A stretch of 9,952 nucleotides of DNA from Nitrospinota bacterium (GCA_030740135.1 JASLXW010000114.1:1-9952), one strand, 5' to 3'; positions 1 to 7,159 are shown, counted from the stretch's first letter. Notes: generated from the letters alone by a model not told the origin. A program made the numbers and translations.

Positions 1-415
1 AGCCCTCGCCCTCGAAGGCCTTCGGGATATCGGTGAGCAGGTCCTGCAAGAGCTCTTCCATGTTTTGTCCGAGCTTCTTGCCCAGGCCCGCCGGCAGGGA
101 GAGCGCCGCGGGCTGGTCGGGGCGCCTGAAATTATGGACATACACCCAATCGTTGGGAACGGGCTTGTCCGCGACCCATCGCTCGCAGTAATCCACGCTG
201 ATAGAGGTCCGGCCCGACCCGGGAATTCCCGCCACGTAGATGTTGAATCCCGGCCGGTCGATCCCCAAGCCGAAGTCCAGGGCGCGGGCGGCCCGGTCCT
301 GGCCCATGATGCCCGAAAGCGGCTCGCACCCCTCGGTTGTCTCGAAGGGGAAAATCTCCGGGTCGCACGTCCACCTCAAGGCTTCGGGCGAAAGCTCAAG
401 TTCTTTCCGGCTCAT
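1..415 (-). CDS. Lon-like ATP-dependent protease (AAA_32 / LonB type), N-terminal part, runs off left edge
   Basis: Partial gene: the ATG is at 415 and the frame stays open for 138 codons to the window edge. The reading includes EPLSGIMGQDRA (residues 31-42), a nucleotide-binding loop GIPGSGRT (63-70), a DWVYVHNFRRPDQP stretch (89-102) and a C-terminal IPKAFEGE. This order is typical of the N-terminal region of the AAA_32 group of Lon-like proteases, which fuse an AAA+ module to a C-terminal Ser/Lys Lon protease domain that would lie outside the window. The Walker A lysine position is arginine (R69); from memory GxxGxGRT is normal in this family, so it is not taken as inactivation. Only a weak GGA-type ribosome site precedes the ATG. 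It is on the same strand as the catabolic genes but about 400 bp downstream of them and past terminator-like hairpins, so it is probably a separate housekeeping or stress unit. Family assignment is fairly sure; the protease domain is unseen. Confidence 0.8.
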   Translation of the reverse strand, partial: MSRKELELSPEALRWTCDPEIFPFETTEGCEPLSGIMGQDRAARALDFGLGIDRPGFNIYVAGIPGSGRTSISVDYCERWVADKPVPNDWVYVHNFRRPDQPAALSLPAGLGKKLGQNMEELLQDLLTDIPKAFEGEG

Positions 416-714
416 CGGTGTTCCAATCCGTAACGAAGGGGTTGAGCGGCCCTCACGGGTCAACTCGCGCCATGAGAACCTGAACGGCTTTGGCGCCGCA
501 TAAATTAGCGGATGAAGGTCTTTAACGGGATGGTGCCGACGCGCCTCGTCCCTGAAATATGTATCTTACGCCCGGCGATAACCATTGAACAGGTCAATCC
601 GCCGTCCGCTTCCGCTTGAAATTCACTTGTGAAGCCGACAGCCGGGATTTTTTCCTGTAAAGCGGGTGAGGGCAAGGATTTCAAATCGCACCATCCCGAA
701 GGCTTCTTGCGAAA

Positions 715-741
715 GGGGGCGGGGCTGTATGGCCCGCCCCC
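715..741 (-). terminator. GC-rich hairpin, candidate terminator of the leftward operon
   Basis: Nine perfect base pairs (GGGGGCGGG at 715-723 with CCCGCCCCC at 733-741) enclose a 9-base loop. Read on the minus strand the stem is followed by TTTC, so the U-tract is short. It lies about 75 bp beyond the stop codon of the flavin oxidoreductase gene, the right place to end that operon. The stem is strong but the tail is poor, so it may instead be a 3'-end stabilising structure. Confidence 0.4.
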
Positions 742-795
742 GTTGGCGAAATGATCGTTTTCGAGGGGGGCTTGGGGGGGCAGGTTTCAAAATGT

Positions 796-808
796 ACCCC
801 CAAGGGGT
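796..808. terminator. Small hairpin just after the flavin oxidoreductase stop codon
   Basis: A 5-bp stem (ACCCC at 796-800, GGGGT at 804-808) with a 3-base loop lies 7 bases beyond the TAA at 816-818. On the plus strand it is followed by TTTATCTTT, on the minus strand by ACATTTTG, so it could act weakly in either direction. The stem is short; taken with the 715-741 hairpin it suggests a 3' end here. Confidence 0.25.
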
Positions 809-815
809 TTTATCT

Positions 816-1850
816 TTACCGGAACGTTTCCGTCCCGAGCTTCAGGACGTGCATCGTGTCCTCTTCCTCGTGTCCCTTGCGGACGCCGTGGACATCGAGG
901 ACGGGGACCACGCCCGCTTCCAGGTACTTCGTGATCCGCTCCTGGATCACGTCGTCCTTGTATCCAAGGCCGAAGGTCTCGATGAAGCTGTCCTCGGCCG
1001 CCGCGGCGGCTTCCTCCCGGCGGTTTTCCCACCAGAGGTTCCGGACCTTTTCCCGCAGCTCCCCCCACTCGGTGTGGTCCACGAACCAGTTGAAGGTCTC
1101 CGACGCCAGGTGCCAGCAGACGGCCTTTCGCAGGTTCGTCGGGCCGTCCCCCCGGTTCGCGCCGACCGGCTGGTTGGACAAGAGGTGGACCTCGGAGGGG
1201 TCGCGGCCCGCGCGCTCGGCGCCGATGGCGATGTTCTTCTTTACGTCCTCGAGGGCCTCCAGGGGGAAGTGGGTCATGATGACGCCGTCCGCCATCTCCC
1301 CGGCCAGTTGGAGCATCTTCGGATTGATCCCGCTGATGTAGATGGGGACCGTGCGGCCTTCCACGCCGAGCCGGAGGCGGAAGTCCCGCTGGATGTGAAA
1401 ATCCGGGCCTTCATACGTGAGGCGCTCGCCCCGCAGGAGCGGCCGGATGATCTCCAGCGTCTGGCGGCAGCGCCGGACGGGCTTCTCGAAGGCGATCCCG
1501 TGGCCGTGGGTGATGATCTGCGTCCCGCCGGGGCCGATCCCGAGGATGAACCGTCCTCCCGAGAGCTCATCCAGCGTAAAGGCGCCCATGGCGAGGAGCG
1601 TGGGCGTGCGGCTGAAGTAGCTGACGATGTTCGTCCCGACGCCGATCGTCGAGGACCCCAGCATCTGGAGGGTGGCCTGGGCGAAGGCGTCCCGGTCGTT
1701 CGTCTCGATGTTCCAGGCGCGGTCGTACCCCATCTCCTCCGCCTTGCGGGTCATCTCGGTGAAATAGTTCGCGATGCCCGCCGGCTGGCGGGGGACCCTG
1801 GGCGTTACGATGTACATGTCCGGCTTGCTGTAGCGGGGATCTCCACTCAC
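816..1850 (-). CDS. Luciferase-like (LLM class) flavin- or F420-dependent oxidoreductase
   Basis: The 344-residue product has the size of single-domain LLM oxidoreductases, TIM-barrel enzymes that use FMNH2 or coenzyme F420. Family marks are the sequence around TIGVGTNIVSYFSRTP (68-83), the near-invariant TLDELSGGRFILGIGPGG (92-109), PIYISGINPKMLQLAGEMADG (from 169) and a C-terminal EAGVVPVLD (311-319). It opens with GTG at 1850 preceded by AAGGAGA about 9 bases upstream; the next ATG (residue 12) has no ribosome site. It lies 42 bp after the pentein gene on the same strand, so it is probably cotranscribed as the last gene of the leftward operon. In a C-N catabolic cluster it could be an oxygenase, a reductase acting on an unsaturated ring intermediate, or an F420-dependent dehydrogenase; sequence alone does not decide. 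Family confident, substrate and cofactor unknown. Confidence 0.85.
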   Translation of the reverse strand: MSGDPRYSKPDMYIVTPRVPRQPAGIANYFTEMTRKAEEMGYDRAWNIETNDRDAFAQATLQMLGSSTIGVGTNIVSYFSRTPTLLAMGAFTLDELSGGRFILGIGPGGTQIITHGHGIAFEKPVRRCRQTLEIIRPLLRGERLTYEGPDFHIQRDFRLRLGVEGRTVPIYISGINPKMLQLAGEMADGVIMTHFPLEALEDVKKNIAIGAERAGRDPSEVHLLSNQPVGANRGDGPTNLRKAVCWHLASETFNWFVDHTEWGELREKVRNLWWENRREEAAAAAEDSFIETFGLGYKDDVIQERITKYLEAGVVPVLDVHGVRKGHEEEDTMHVLKLGTETFR

Positions 1851-1892
1851 GGGTTCGTTCTCCTTGAATGTCGGAACACGGATGACTCTCGG

Positions 1893-2963
1893 TCAATCAT
1901 CGAGGCCGGGACCGGGGTCGCGGACGAGGGGAAGCGTGACGCAGCGGATCCCGTTCGTCCCCGCCTGAAGCCCGGTGGTGTCGAACTCGATGACTTCGAC
2001 TTCGGTCGAGCGCAGGCGCTTGATGGTCTCCTTGGCCTGTGCGTCGATGATGATCTTCCCCGGTTCAATGACCATGAAGTTGGCCGGATAAACCTTGTGG
2101 TGCTCGTCCTTCGGGACCTCGATGATCCGGAAGTTCTTTTCCTTCAGCCAGCGGTAGACGTTGTAATCCAGGTATCCCGGGTAGACGACCGCCACCCGGA
2201 GATCGGCCACGCCGAAGACCATGTCCAGATGGAACTCCCCGCCCGCCTCGAAATCATTGATGACGGTCCCGCAGTTGGCGATGGGGGTCTCTTTCACGCC
2301 GCTGCGCTCGAACACCGAGAGGACCTGGGCCAGGCCGTCCTCGTTGGACGAACAGGACCGGTAGCCCATGATCACGTCTTCGGCCACCGCCACGAAAACA
2401 CCCACTTCGCAGATCCCGTGGCCGTGAATCGTGTGAAGGATCGGGCAATTGATCTCGGCGAAGAATTTCGTGAAGTTCACCTCCAGCCCCCGGATGTAGG
2501 AGGCGTGCCCCTGGCGGGAGACGATGGCGCCCCCCTTGATCACGAGGGGAAAGGCCGCCATGAACAGCTTCCGCATGGGCCCGTAGGCCCCCCAGCTATG
2601 GGGCGCCTTCATCCAGCGGACCTTGACGCCCAGGCTCTCGAGGAGCTTGGCATAATTCTCGAACCCGCGCTGAAGCCGCTCGAGGTCGATGCGGACCCGG
2701 CGGAGGAAGAAAAAGTTGCGGTCCTTTTCCCACAGGGGGTCCACCTCGTGCTCGGTCGGCCAGATGAGGGCGACCTCCCGCAGCCTGCCGATCCCCTGTC
2801 CGCCCCCCCAACGGGAGCCCCAGATGTTTTCCACCTCGTCGAGGAAGCCGTATTGCTCGAGAACCTCGACCCGGGGCGGCGCGCCCGGCTCGAAATCCGG
2901 ATAGTTGGTCAGCGGGTAGTCCTCGATGGGACCATCCCATCCCTGCGGAGAAGTCTCTGCCAT
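1893..2963 (-). CDS. Arginine-deiminase-like pentein-fold hydrolase/amidinotransferase
   Basis: The 356-residue product resembles the pentein (guanidino-group-modifying) superfamily, which attacks C-N bonds with a catalytic cysteine. Seen in order: RLREVALIWPT (60-70), like the first beta strand of arginine deiminases; an acidic residue in CEVGVF (E186) where deiminases have EGGD; FHLDMVF (244-250) matching the deiminase HLDTVF histidine/aspartate pair (H245, D247); YPANFMVIEPGKIII (292-306); and the C-terminal GTNGIRCVTLPLVRD (335-349) with presumed nucleophile C341. The start is set at ATG 2963, preceded by GAGGGGAGGAAG; an in-frame upstream start at 3020 has no such site. The Asp of the deiminase TRD motif seems replaced by Ala near 137 (LFMAAF), so ordinary arginine or guanidine substrates are doubtful. 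It lies 181 bp after the amidohydrolase gene and 42 bp before the flavin oxidoreductase gene on the same strand. Superfamily likely, reaction unknown. Confidence 0.75.
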   Translation of the reverse strand: MAETSPQGWDGPIEDYPLTNYPDFEPGAPPRVEVLEQYGFLDEVENIWGSRWGGGQGIGRLREVALIWPTEHEVDPLWEKDRNFFFLRRVRIDLERLQRGFENYAKLLESLGVKVRWMKAPHSWGAYGPMRKLFMAAFPLVIKGGAIVSRQGHASYIRGLEVNFTKFFAEINCPILHTIHGHGICEVGVFVAVAEDVIMGYRSCSSNEDGLAQVLSVFERSGVKETPIANCGTVINDFEAGGEFHLDMVFGVADLRVAVVYPGYLDYNVYRWLKEKNFRIIEVPKDEHHKVYPANFMVIEPGKIIIDAQAKETIKRLRSTEVEVIEFDTTGLQAGTNGIRCVTLPLVRDPGPGLDD

Positions 2964-3144
2964 CTTCACTTCCTCCCCTCTCAGCCGTCCATGAGGCGCT
3001 CCGGCCACGGAGCGGTCCAAGGCCTTCCCGTGCGATGCGGCCTTTCTTATTGATTCGAGATGACAAATCTAACACGGAACCGCCGCCGCGGCCCGCCCAT
3101 CGGTTTCCCCGTCCGGGTGGGTCCGGCCCGTTGGGGCGGGGCGC

Positions 3145-4527
3145 TCATTCCATGGGCCAGGCGACGGGGATCTTCACGCCGGTTCTCGCGTACAATTCCT
3201 TGGCCGCCTTGGCCGCGCGCTTGAGAACGCCCTTTTCGTCCATCGCGAGGACCTTCCCCTTTCGGACGAGAAGCCTTCCGTCCACCATGACATGGGAGAC
3301 GTCCGACCCGTTGGCCGACGCCACCAGGGTCCCGACGGGATCGGGCGCGGGAACCAGGTGCGGGCCGCGCATGTCCACGGCCGTCAGGTCCGCGCGCTTG
3401 CCGGGCTCGATGGAGCCGATCTCCTCCTCCGCCCCCAGCATCCTCGCGCCGTTGACCGTCGCCATCTCGAGCATCGTTTCGGCGGGCATGATAGCGGCGT
3501 CCGTGGCGACGCCCTTGTGGAGATAAGACCCAAGCCGCATCTCGCGGAACATGTCGTGGGTATTGTTGCTGGGGCCGCCGTCGCAACCGAGGACCACGTT
3601 GACCCCGGCGCGGACCATGTCCGGGATCTTCGCGATCCCCGAGCCCATTTTCGTGTTGGCGGAGGGGTTGTGGACGACGTTCGTCCCGGTCGCCGCGATC
3701 CGCCCGATGTCCGCTTGATCGATCCAGATGCTGTGGATGAGCAGGACGTTCTTGCCCAGCATGCCGATCCGTTCCAGAAACCCGGTCGGGGAGCACCCGT
3801 ATCTCTCCCGGATGAAGACCCCTTCATCCCGGGTTTCGCAGAAGTGCATGTCGATCCCCGTATCAAGCTCTTTCGCCAGCGCGACGACGCCCCGCAGACC
3901 TTCTTCCGACGAAGCCCCGATGGCGTGAGGCCCCAGCCAGACCCTGATGCGCCCGTCCTCCGTCCCATTCCACCGGGCGTGCATCTCCCGGGCCAGGCGG
4001 ATCGAAGTGGATGGGTCCTCCCTCATCCCGTGGAACATGACCTCTTCCTTGCCCGCGTATGAGGGGACGTCCATGATCATCTTGGAGAGATAACCCCGGA
4101 TGCCCGAATCGCGGACGACCTCGGCGATGGCGTCCAGGCCGTAGCGTTCCGCGAGGAAGGCTTCGAGAAACGTCGTCGTTCCGGATTTGAGCATTTCAAG
4201 GACGCAAAGCTCCGCGGAGATCTTTCCTTCGTCGCCGACGTATGAGCCCTCCAGCGGCCAGACCCGCTCCGTCAGCCACCGGATGAGGGGGAGACCCTCG
4301 CCGCACCCGCGGATCAGGGCCTGGGCCAAGTGGACGTGGGCGTCGATCAGCCCCGGCAGGAGCAGCCCGCCGCGCAGGTCGATCGTCTCGTCCGTCGAAA
4401 ACCGGCGGCCCAGCTCGCGCGACTTACCGACGGCCTCGACACGGCGGCCCCGCACCGCGACGGCCCCGTCCAGGATGATCCGCCGCGCCGCGTCCATCGT
4501 GACGATGGTGGCGTTCTTGAAGAGCAT
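3145..4527 (-). CDS. ATZ/TRZ-type metal-dependent amidohydrolase (aminohydrolase or chlorohydrolase family)
   Basis: The 460-residue product has the usual length and layout of the ATZ/TRZ/SsnA/MtaD group: an N-terminal beta-sandwich strand (MLFKNATIVTMD), then a TIM barrel. Visible metal-site and active-site residues are H64 and H66 (LIDAHVHL), H228 with E231 (DMHFCE), H265 (LLIHSIW) and D316 (LGCDGGPSNN). HNPSANTKMGSGIAKIPDM (286-304) and the EIGSIEPGKRADL region (369-381) are also family hallmarks. Relatives remove amino, chloro or thio-alkyl groups from s-triazines, nucleosides, guanine and similar N-heterocycles, generally with one Fe or Zn. ATG 4527 has GGGAG about 7 bases upstream. It follows the enamidase-like gene by 51 bp on the same strand, suggesting shared transcription and a deaminating or dehalogenating step in one pathway. 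All expected catalytic residues are present; the substrate cannot be read from the sequence. Confidence 0.88.
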   Translation of the reverse strand: MLFKNATIVTMDAARRIILDGAVAVRGRRVEAVGKSRELGRRFSTDETIDLRGGLLLPGLIDAHVHLAQALIRGCGEGLPLIRWLTERVWPLEGSYVGDEGKISAELCVLEMLKSGTTTFLEAFLAERYGLDAIAEVVRDSGIRGYLSKMIMDVPSYAGKEEVMFHGMREDPSTSIRLAREMHARWNGTEDGRIRVWLGPHAIGASSEEGLRGVVALAKELDTGIDMHFCETRDEGVFIRERYGCSPTGFLERIGMLGKNVLLIHSIWIDQADIGRIAATGTNVVHNPSANTKMGSGIAKIPDMVRAGVNVVLGCDGGPSNNTHDMFREMRLGSYLHKGVATDAAIMPAETMLEMATVNGARMLGAEEEIGSIEPGKRADLTAVDMRGPHLVPAPDPVGTLVASANGSDVSHVMVDGRLLVRKGKVLAMDEKGVLKRAAKAAKELYARTGVKIPVAWPME

Positions 4528-4578
4528 GGGCCCGCTCCCTGAGAGGCTGACTGAAAGGCTAAGGGGCCGGCGCGGGCG

Positions 4579-5799
4579 TCAGCCGCTGATGGCCGAGAAC
4601 AGCGTGCCTTCGCGCGTCTTGTACGTCGCCTCCTTGCCGTCGACGCTCACTTCGACGTCGGAGAAGGTGGTGTTCCTCGCCCTGAGGGCGATCACCTCCC
4701 CGTCCACCATGATCATCCGAATCGCGGGGACGTCCCCGAACTCGATGCACCCGAGGCCGTCGCTCGCGTAGCAGTCCAGGGGCGCGTCGATGGCGATCAA
4801 GTCCGCCTCCCGACCGACTTCCACCTTGCCGGTGTTCAGCCGGTAGGCGTCGGCGACGGAGCCGGTGGCCATGGCGAGGACTTTTTCGGCGGGGATCTCG
4901 CACATGGACGAGACGAACTGGACGGTCCGGATTATCCCCAGGGGCATAACCCCCGCCCCCACCGGGCTGTCCGTTCCGATCAGTACGCGGTGGAGCTGGT
5001 CCCGCTCTTTCATCAGCAGGACGAAGTCGTACATCGTCCGGTAGTTGCCGTTGCAGATCACCTCCAGGTAGGCCTTCGTTCCGTCGATGAGCCGTTCGGC
5101 CTCGTGGGTGGGGGCCGAGGTCGGCCCGCCGTTGATGTGGACCACCACGTCCGGCTGAAGGGCCAGCACCTCATCGGCGTAGAGCCGGGCCGAGCCGGGG
5201 ACGGACCGGCCGGCGAAGTGCATGGGGACGACCATCCCGACCTCCCGCGCCCAATCCACGTATTTCTTGACGTCGTCGTATTCGAACAGGCCCGTCCCGC
5301 CGATCTCGGCGACGACGCCGACCCCTTCGCGGACCAGCTCCTCGAAGTCGGCCTTCGTCAGCCCCTTCTCCAGGAAGACGGTCCCGCCGTGGACCTTCAG
5401 CCCGCCTCCCGGCCGGTAGTTCCGGCCCGTCTTGGCCCCGAGGATGGCCAGGGCCTTCACCCCCGCCGGGTCCGAGGGCCGGCCCTGGATGGTCGAGGCG
5501 CCCATGGAGACGATGGTCGTCACCCCGCCGTGGAGCACGCCATCCATCCACCCGATGACACTGTGGCGCGGATGCCAATCCCCGATGACCGGGTGGGTGT
5601 GGGCGTCGATGAGGCCCGGCGAGACGATCAGCCCCTTCACGTCCACGACGTGGTCCACGCCGGTGATGTCCATGTCCGCCTGCTTGCCGATCTCTGCGAT
5701 CTTTCCGTCCCGGATCAGAACGGTGTCGGCGTCCAGCAAACCCGTCCGATAATCGCCGGAGACGAGTTTTCCGATGTTGACGATTGCGGTTGAAGCCAT
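4579..5799 (-). CDS. Enamidase-like amidohydrolase, copy A
   Basis: The 406-residue product closely resembles, as far as I recall it, enamidase of Eubacterium barkeri, which hydrolyses 1,4,5,6-tetrahydro-6-oxonicotinate to 2-formylglutarate and ammonia. Shared blocks include VNIGKLVSGD (7-16), PGLIDAHTHP (61-70), LHGGVTTIVSMG (89-100), VHGGTVFLEKGL (136-147), VVAEIG (162-167), HINGGPTSAP (221-230) and VLIGTDSPVGAGVMPLG (272-288). Presumed binuclear-metal ligands are H67, H69, E165 (bridging position), H194, H221 and D277, all present. The ATG at 5799 has a strong AGGAGGT site 6 bases upstream. The frame stays open far upstream, through the whole of copy B, but that part is only a shadow in another frame. 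A 128-bp gap with a promoter-like sequence separates it from copy B, and the ATZ/TRZ-type gene follows after 51 bp. It probably opens a lactam or cyclic enamide ring in the cytoplasm. Dihydroorotase- or hydantoinase-like activity is the alternative. Confidence 0.85.
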   Translation of the reverse strand: MASTAIVNIGKLVSGDYRTGLLDADTVLIRDGKIAEIGKQADMDITGVDHVVDVKGLIVSPGLIDAHTHPVIGDWHPRHSVIGWMDGVLHGGVTTIVSMGASTIQGRPSDPAGVKALAILGAKTGRNYRPGGGLKVHGGTVFLEKGLTKADFEELVREGVGVVAEIGGTGLFEYDDVKKYVDWAREVGMVVPMHFAGRSVPGSARLYADEVLALQPDVVVHINGGPTSAPTHEAERLIDGTKAYLEVICNGNYRTMYDFVLLMKERDQLHRVLIGTDSPVGAGVMPLGIIRTVQFVSSMCEIPAEKVLAMATGSVADAYRLNTGKVEVGREADLIAIDAPLDCYASDGLGCIEFGDVPAIRMIMVDGEVIALRARNTTFSDVEVSVDGKEATYKTREGTLFSAISG

Positions 5800-5846
5800 C
5801 TGGCGACCTCCTTTTGTTCGATAACCACGTTGATAGCGAGAAGGAA

Positions 5847-5876
5847 AGTATACATTTTTCAAGAAGTCGAAGTCAT
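5847..5876 (-). promoter_or_regulatory. Candidate sigma-70 promoter for enamidase copy A
   Basis: On the minus strand the -10 candidate TATACT (5847-5852, 5 of 6 to consensus) lies 18 bases after ATGACT (5871-5876, 4 of 6 to TTGACA). The stretch is A/T-rich compared with the coding DNA around it and sits in the 128-bp gap between the two enamidase genes, ending about 48 bp before the copy A start codon. It would let copy A and the genes after it be transcribed independently of copy B. Position and composition support it; there is no experimental evidence. Confidence 0.45.
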
Positions 5877-5927
5877 TTTCACGCAACCCGCGCCGATCAA
5901 AAAACTTCCCGGACGCCGCCCCCTTTT

Positions 5928-7136
5928 TCACCGAAACATGATCGCCTCGCGCGAGGCGAACGTCGCCTCCTTTCCGTCCACGCTGATCCGCCGGTCGGTG
6001 AGGGTTGTGTTTCTCGCCCGGTGGGCGATGACCTCGCCGTCCACCATGATCATCGCGACCGCCGGGACGTCGCCGAACTCGATCGCCCCGAGGGCGTCCG
6101 GGGCGTGGCAGTCCCAGGGGGCGTCCAAGGCCAGCAGGTCGGCCTCCCGGCCGATCTCGACCTTCCCGGTGTTCAGCCGGTAGGCGTCGGCGACTGTGCC
6201 ACTCGCCATGGCGAGGGCGGTTTCGGCGGGAACCCCGCATAAGGAGGAGACAAAAAGGACCGTCCTCATCATCCCCAGGGGGACGACGCCGGCGCCCACC
6301 GGGCTGTCGGTGCCGATCAGAACCCGGTGCAGGAGGTCCCGCTCTTTCATGAGCATGACGAAATCGTACATCGTCTTGAAGTTGCCGGTGTAGATCACCT
6401 CCAGGTACGCCGATGTGGCGTCGATCAGGCGCTCGGCCTCCTCGGCCGGGGCCGAGGTCGGGCCGCCGTTGATGTGAACAACGACGTCGGGGTCGAGCTC
6501 GGCCGCCTCGTCCGCATAGATCCTCGCCGAGCCCGGAACGGATCGGCCCCCGAAATGCAGCGGGACCACCATCCCCGCCTCCCGGGCCCAATCCAGGTAT
6601 TGTTCGATGTCCTCGGGCCGGTTGAGCCCGGCCGCCCCGACCTCCGCGACGACCTTGACGCCCTCCCGGGCCATTTCCTCGAAATCGGATTTTTCCAGGC
6701 CCTTTTCCAGGATGACGGCCCCCCCGTGAAACTTCAGCCCGCCCCCGGGACGATAGTTTTGCCCCACCTTGGCCCCGAGGATCGCCAGCGACTTGACGCC
6801 CGCCGGGTCCGAAGGACGGCCCTGGACCATGCCCGAGCCCATGGAGACGATCGTCGTCACGCCGCCGTGGAAGGCGCTCTCCATCCAGCCGAGGACATTC
6901 TGACGGGGGTGCCAGTCTCCGATGACCGGGTGGGTGTGGGCGTCGATCAGGCCGGGGGCCACGGTCATCCCCTTCACGTCCACCACGTGGTCCGCCCCTG
7001 AGAGGTCCATGTCCGCCCGCCTGCCGAATGCGTCGATCAGGCCGTCCCGGATGAGGACGGCGTCGGCGTCCGGAAGACCCAGGCGGCAATCCCCGGAGAC
7101 GAGCTTTCCGATGTTGACGATGGCGGTTGCCGTCAT
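5928..7136 (-). CDS. Enamidase-like amidohydrolase, copy B
   Basis: This is a 402-residue paralogue of copy A. The two align without gaps over about 400 residues with roughly 298 identities by hand count (about 74%). All presumed metal ligands are kept at the same numbers: H67, H69, E165 (VVAEVG), H194 (VPLHFGG), H221 (HINGGP) and D277 (IGTDSPVGAG). Differences cluster near 33-40, 77-90, 101-104, 171-179 and the extreme C terminus. The start is the ATG at 7136, with AAGGAGGA ending 9 bases upstream; a GTG three codons earlier directly abuts that site and is unlikely. It is the first gene of the leftward run and starts 253 bp from the divergent FAD-subunit gene, so the two probably share a control region. 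As with copy A, ring-opening hydrolysis of a cyclic amide or enamide is the likely reaction. Whether the copies differ in substrate, stereochemistry or subunit role cannot be told. Confidence 0.85.
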   Translation of the reverse strand: MTATAIVNIGKLVSGDCRLGLPDADAVLIRDGLIDAFGRRADMDLSGADHVVDVKGMTVAPGLIDAHTHPVIGDWHPRQNVLGWMESAFHGGVTTIVSMGSGMVQGRPSDPAGVKSLAILGAKVGQNYRPGGGLKFHGGAVILEKGLEKSDFEEMAREGVKVVAEVGAAGLNRPEDIEQYLDWAREAGMVVPLHFGGRSVPGSARIYADEAAELDPDVVVHINGGPTSAPAEEAERLIDATSAYLEVIYTGNFKTMYDFVMLMKERDLLHRVLIGTDSPVGAGVVPLGMMRTVLFVSSLCGVPAETALAMASGTVADAYRLNTGKVEIGREADLLALDAPWDCHAPDALGAIEFGDVPAVAMIMVDGEVIAHRARNTTLTDRRISVDGKEATFASREAIMFR

Positions 7137-7159
7137 GCCGTGCACTCCTCCTTACAACG

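Larger units (their letters stand above)
416..815. other. 400-bp stretch without a convincing gene
   Basis: This gap separates the flavin oxidoreductase gene from the Lon-like gene. It holds two terminator-like hairpins near its right side (annotated separately), a 5-bp-arm inverted repeat at 584-598 (ATTGA and TCAAT around five bases) and a second small one, TTCAC-TT-GTGAA, near 622-633. A minus-strand frame is open from about 786 down to a TAA at 505-507, but its only starts are a TTG at 684 (59 codons) and an internal ATG near 585. Its codon use has many A/T third positions, unlike the neighbouring genes. I see no tRNA or other RNA gene. The promoter of the Lon-like gene presumably lies on the left side, but I found no good -35/-10 pair. 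Confidence 0.5.

Noticed and set aside
1..415. Walker A lysine replaced by arginine (GIPGSGRT), suggesting a dead ATPase
   Set aside because: As far as I recall, arginine at this position is usual in the AAA_32 Lon-like family, so it is not evidence of inactivation.
584..598. ATTGA-N5-TCAAT inverted repeat as a regulator site
   Set aside because: The arms are only 5 bp, there is no adjoining promoter that I can identify, and such repeats are expected by chance in a stretch of this size.
671..700. A tRNA T-arm-like sequence, GGATTTCAAATCGC
   Set aside because: The flanking bases do not form the T stem, and no acceptor, D or anticodon arm can be folded around it.
666..3053. A 795-codon open frame on the plus strand spanning the region opposite two genes
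   Set aside because: It runs antisense across both the flavin oxidoreductase and the pentein gene and the gap between them. Its protein is low-complexity, rich in Asp, Arg, Gly, Val and Pro, with no family motifs. GC-rich third positions commonly leave such antisense frames open.
3076..3108. Inverted repeat GGAACCG / CGGTTTCC in the gap between the pentein and amidohydrolase genes
   Set aside because: The arms need a bulge and enclose an 18-base GC-rich loop. There is no T-run after it on either strand, so it does not qualify as a terminator or operator on sequence alone.
3292..4062. A 256-codon plus-strand frame opposite the ATZ/TRZ-type amidohydrolase, with similar frames at 4990-5793 and 6327-7001
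   Set aside because: Each is an exact antisense shadow of a gene with full catalytic motifs. They lack ribosome sites and show repetitive Val/Asp/Arg/Gly-rich composition.
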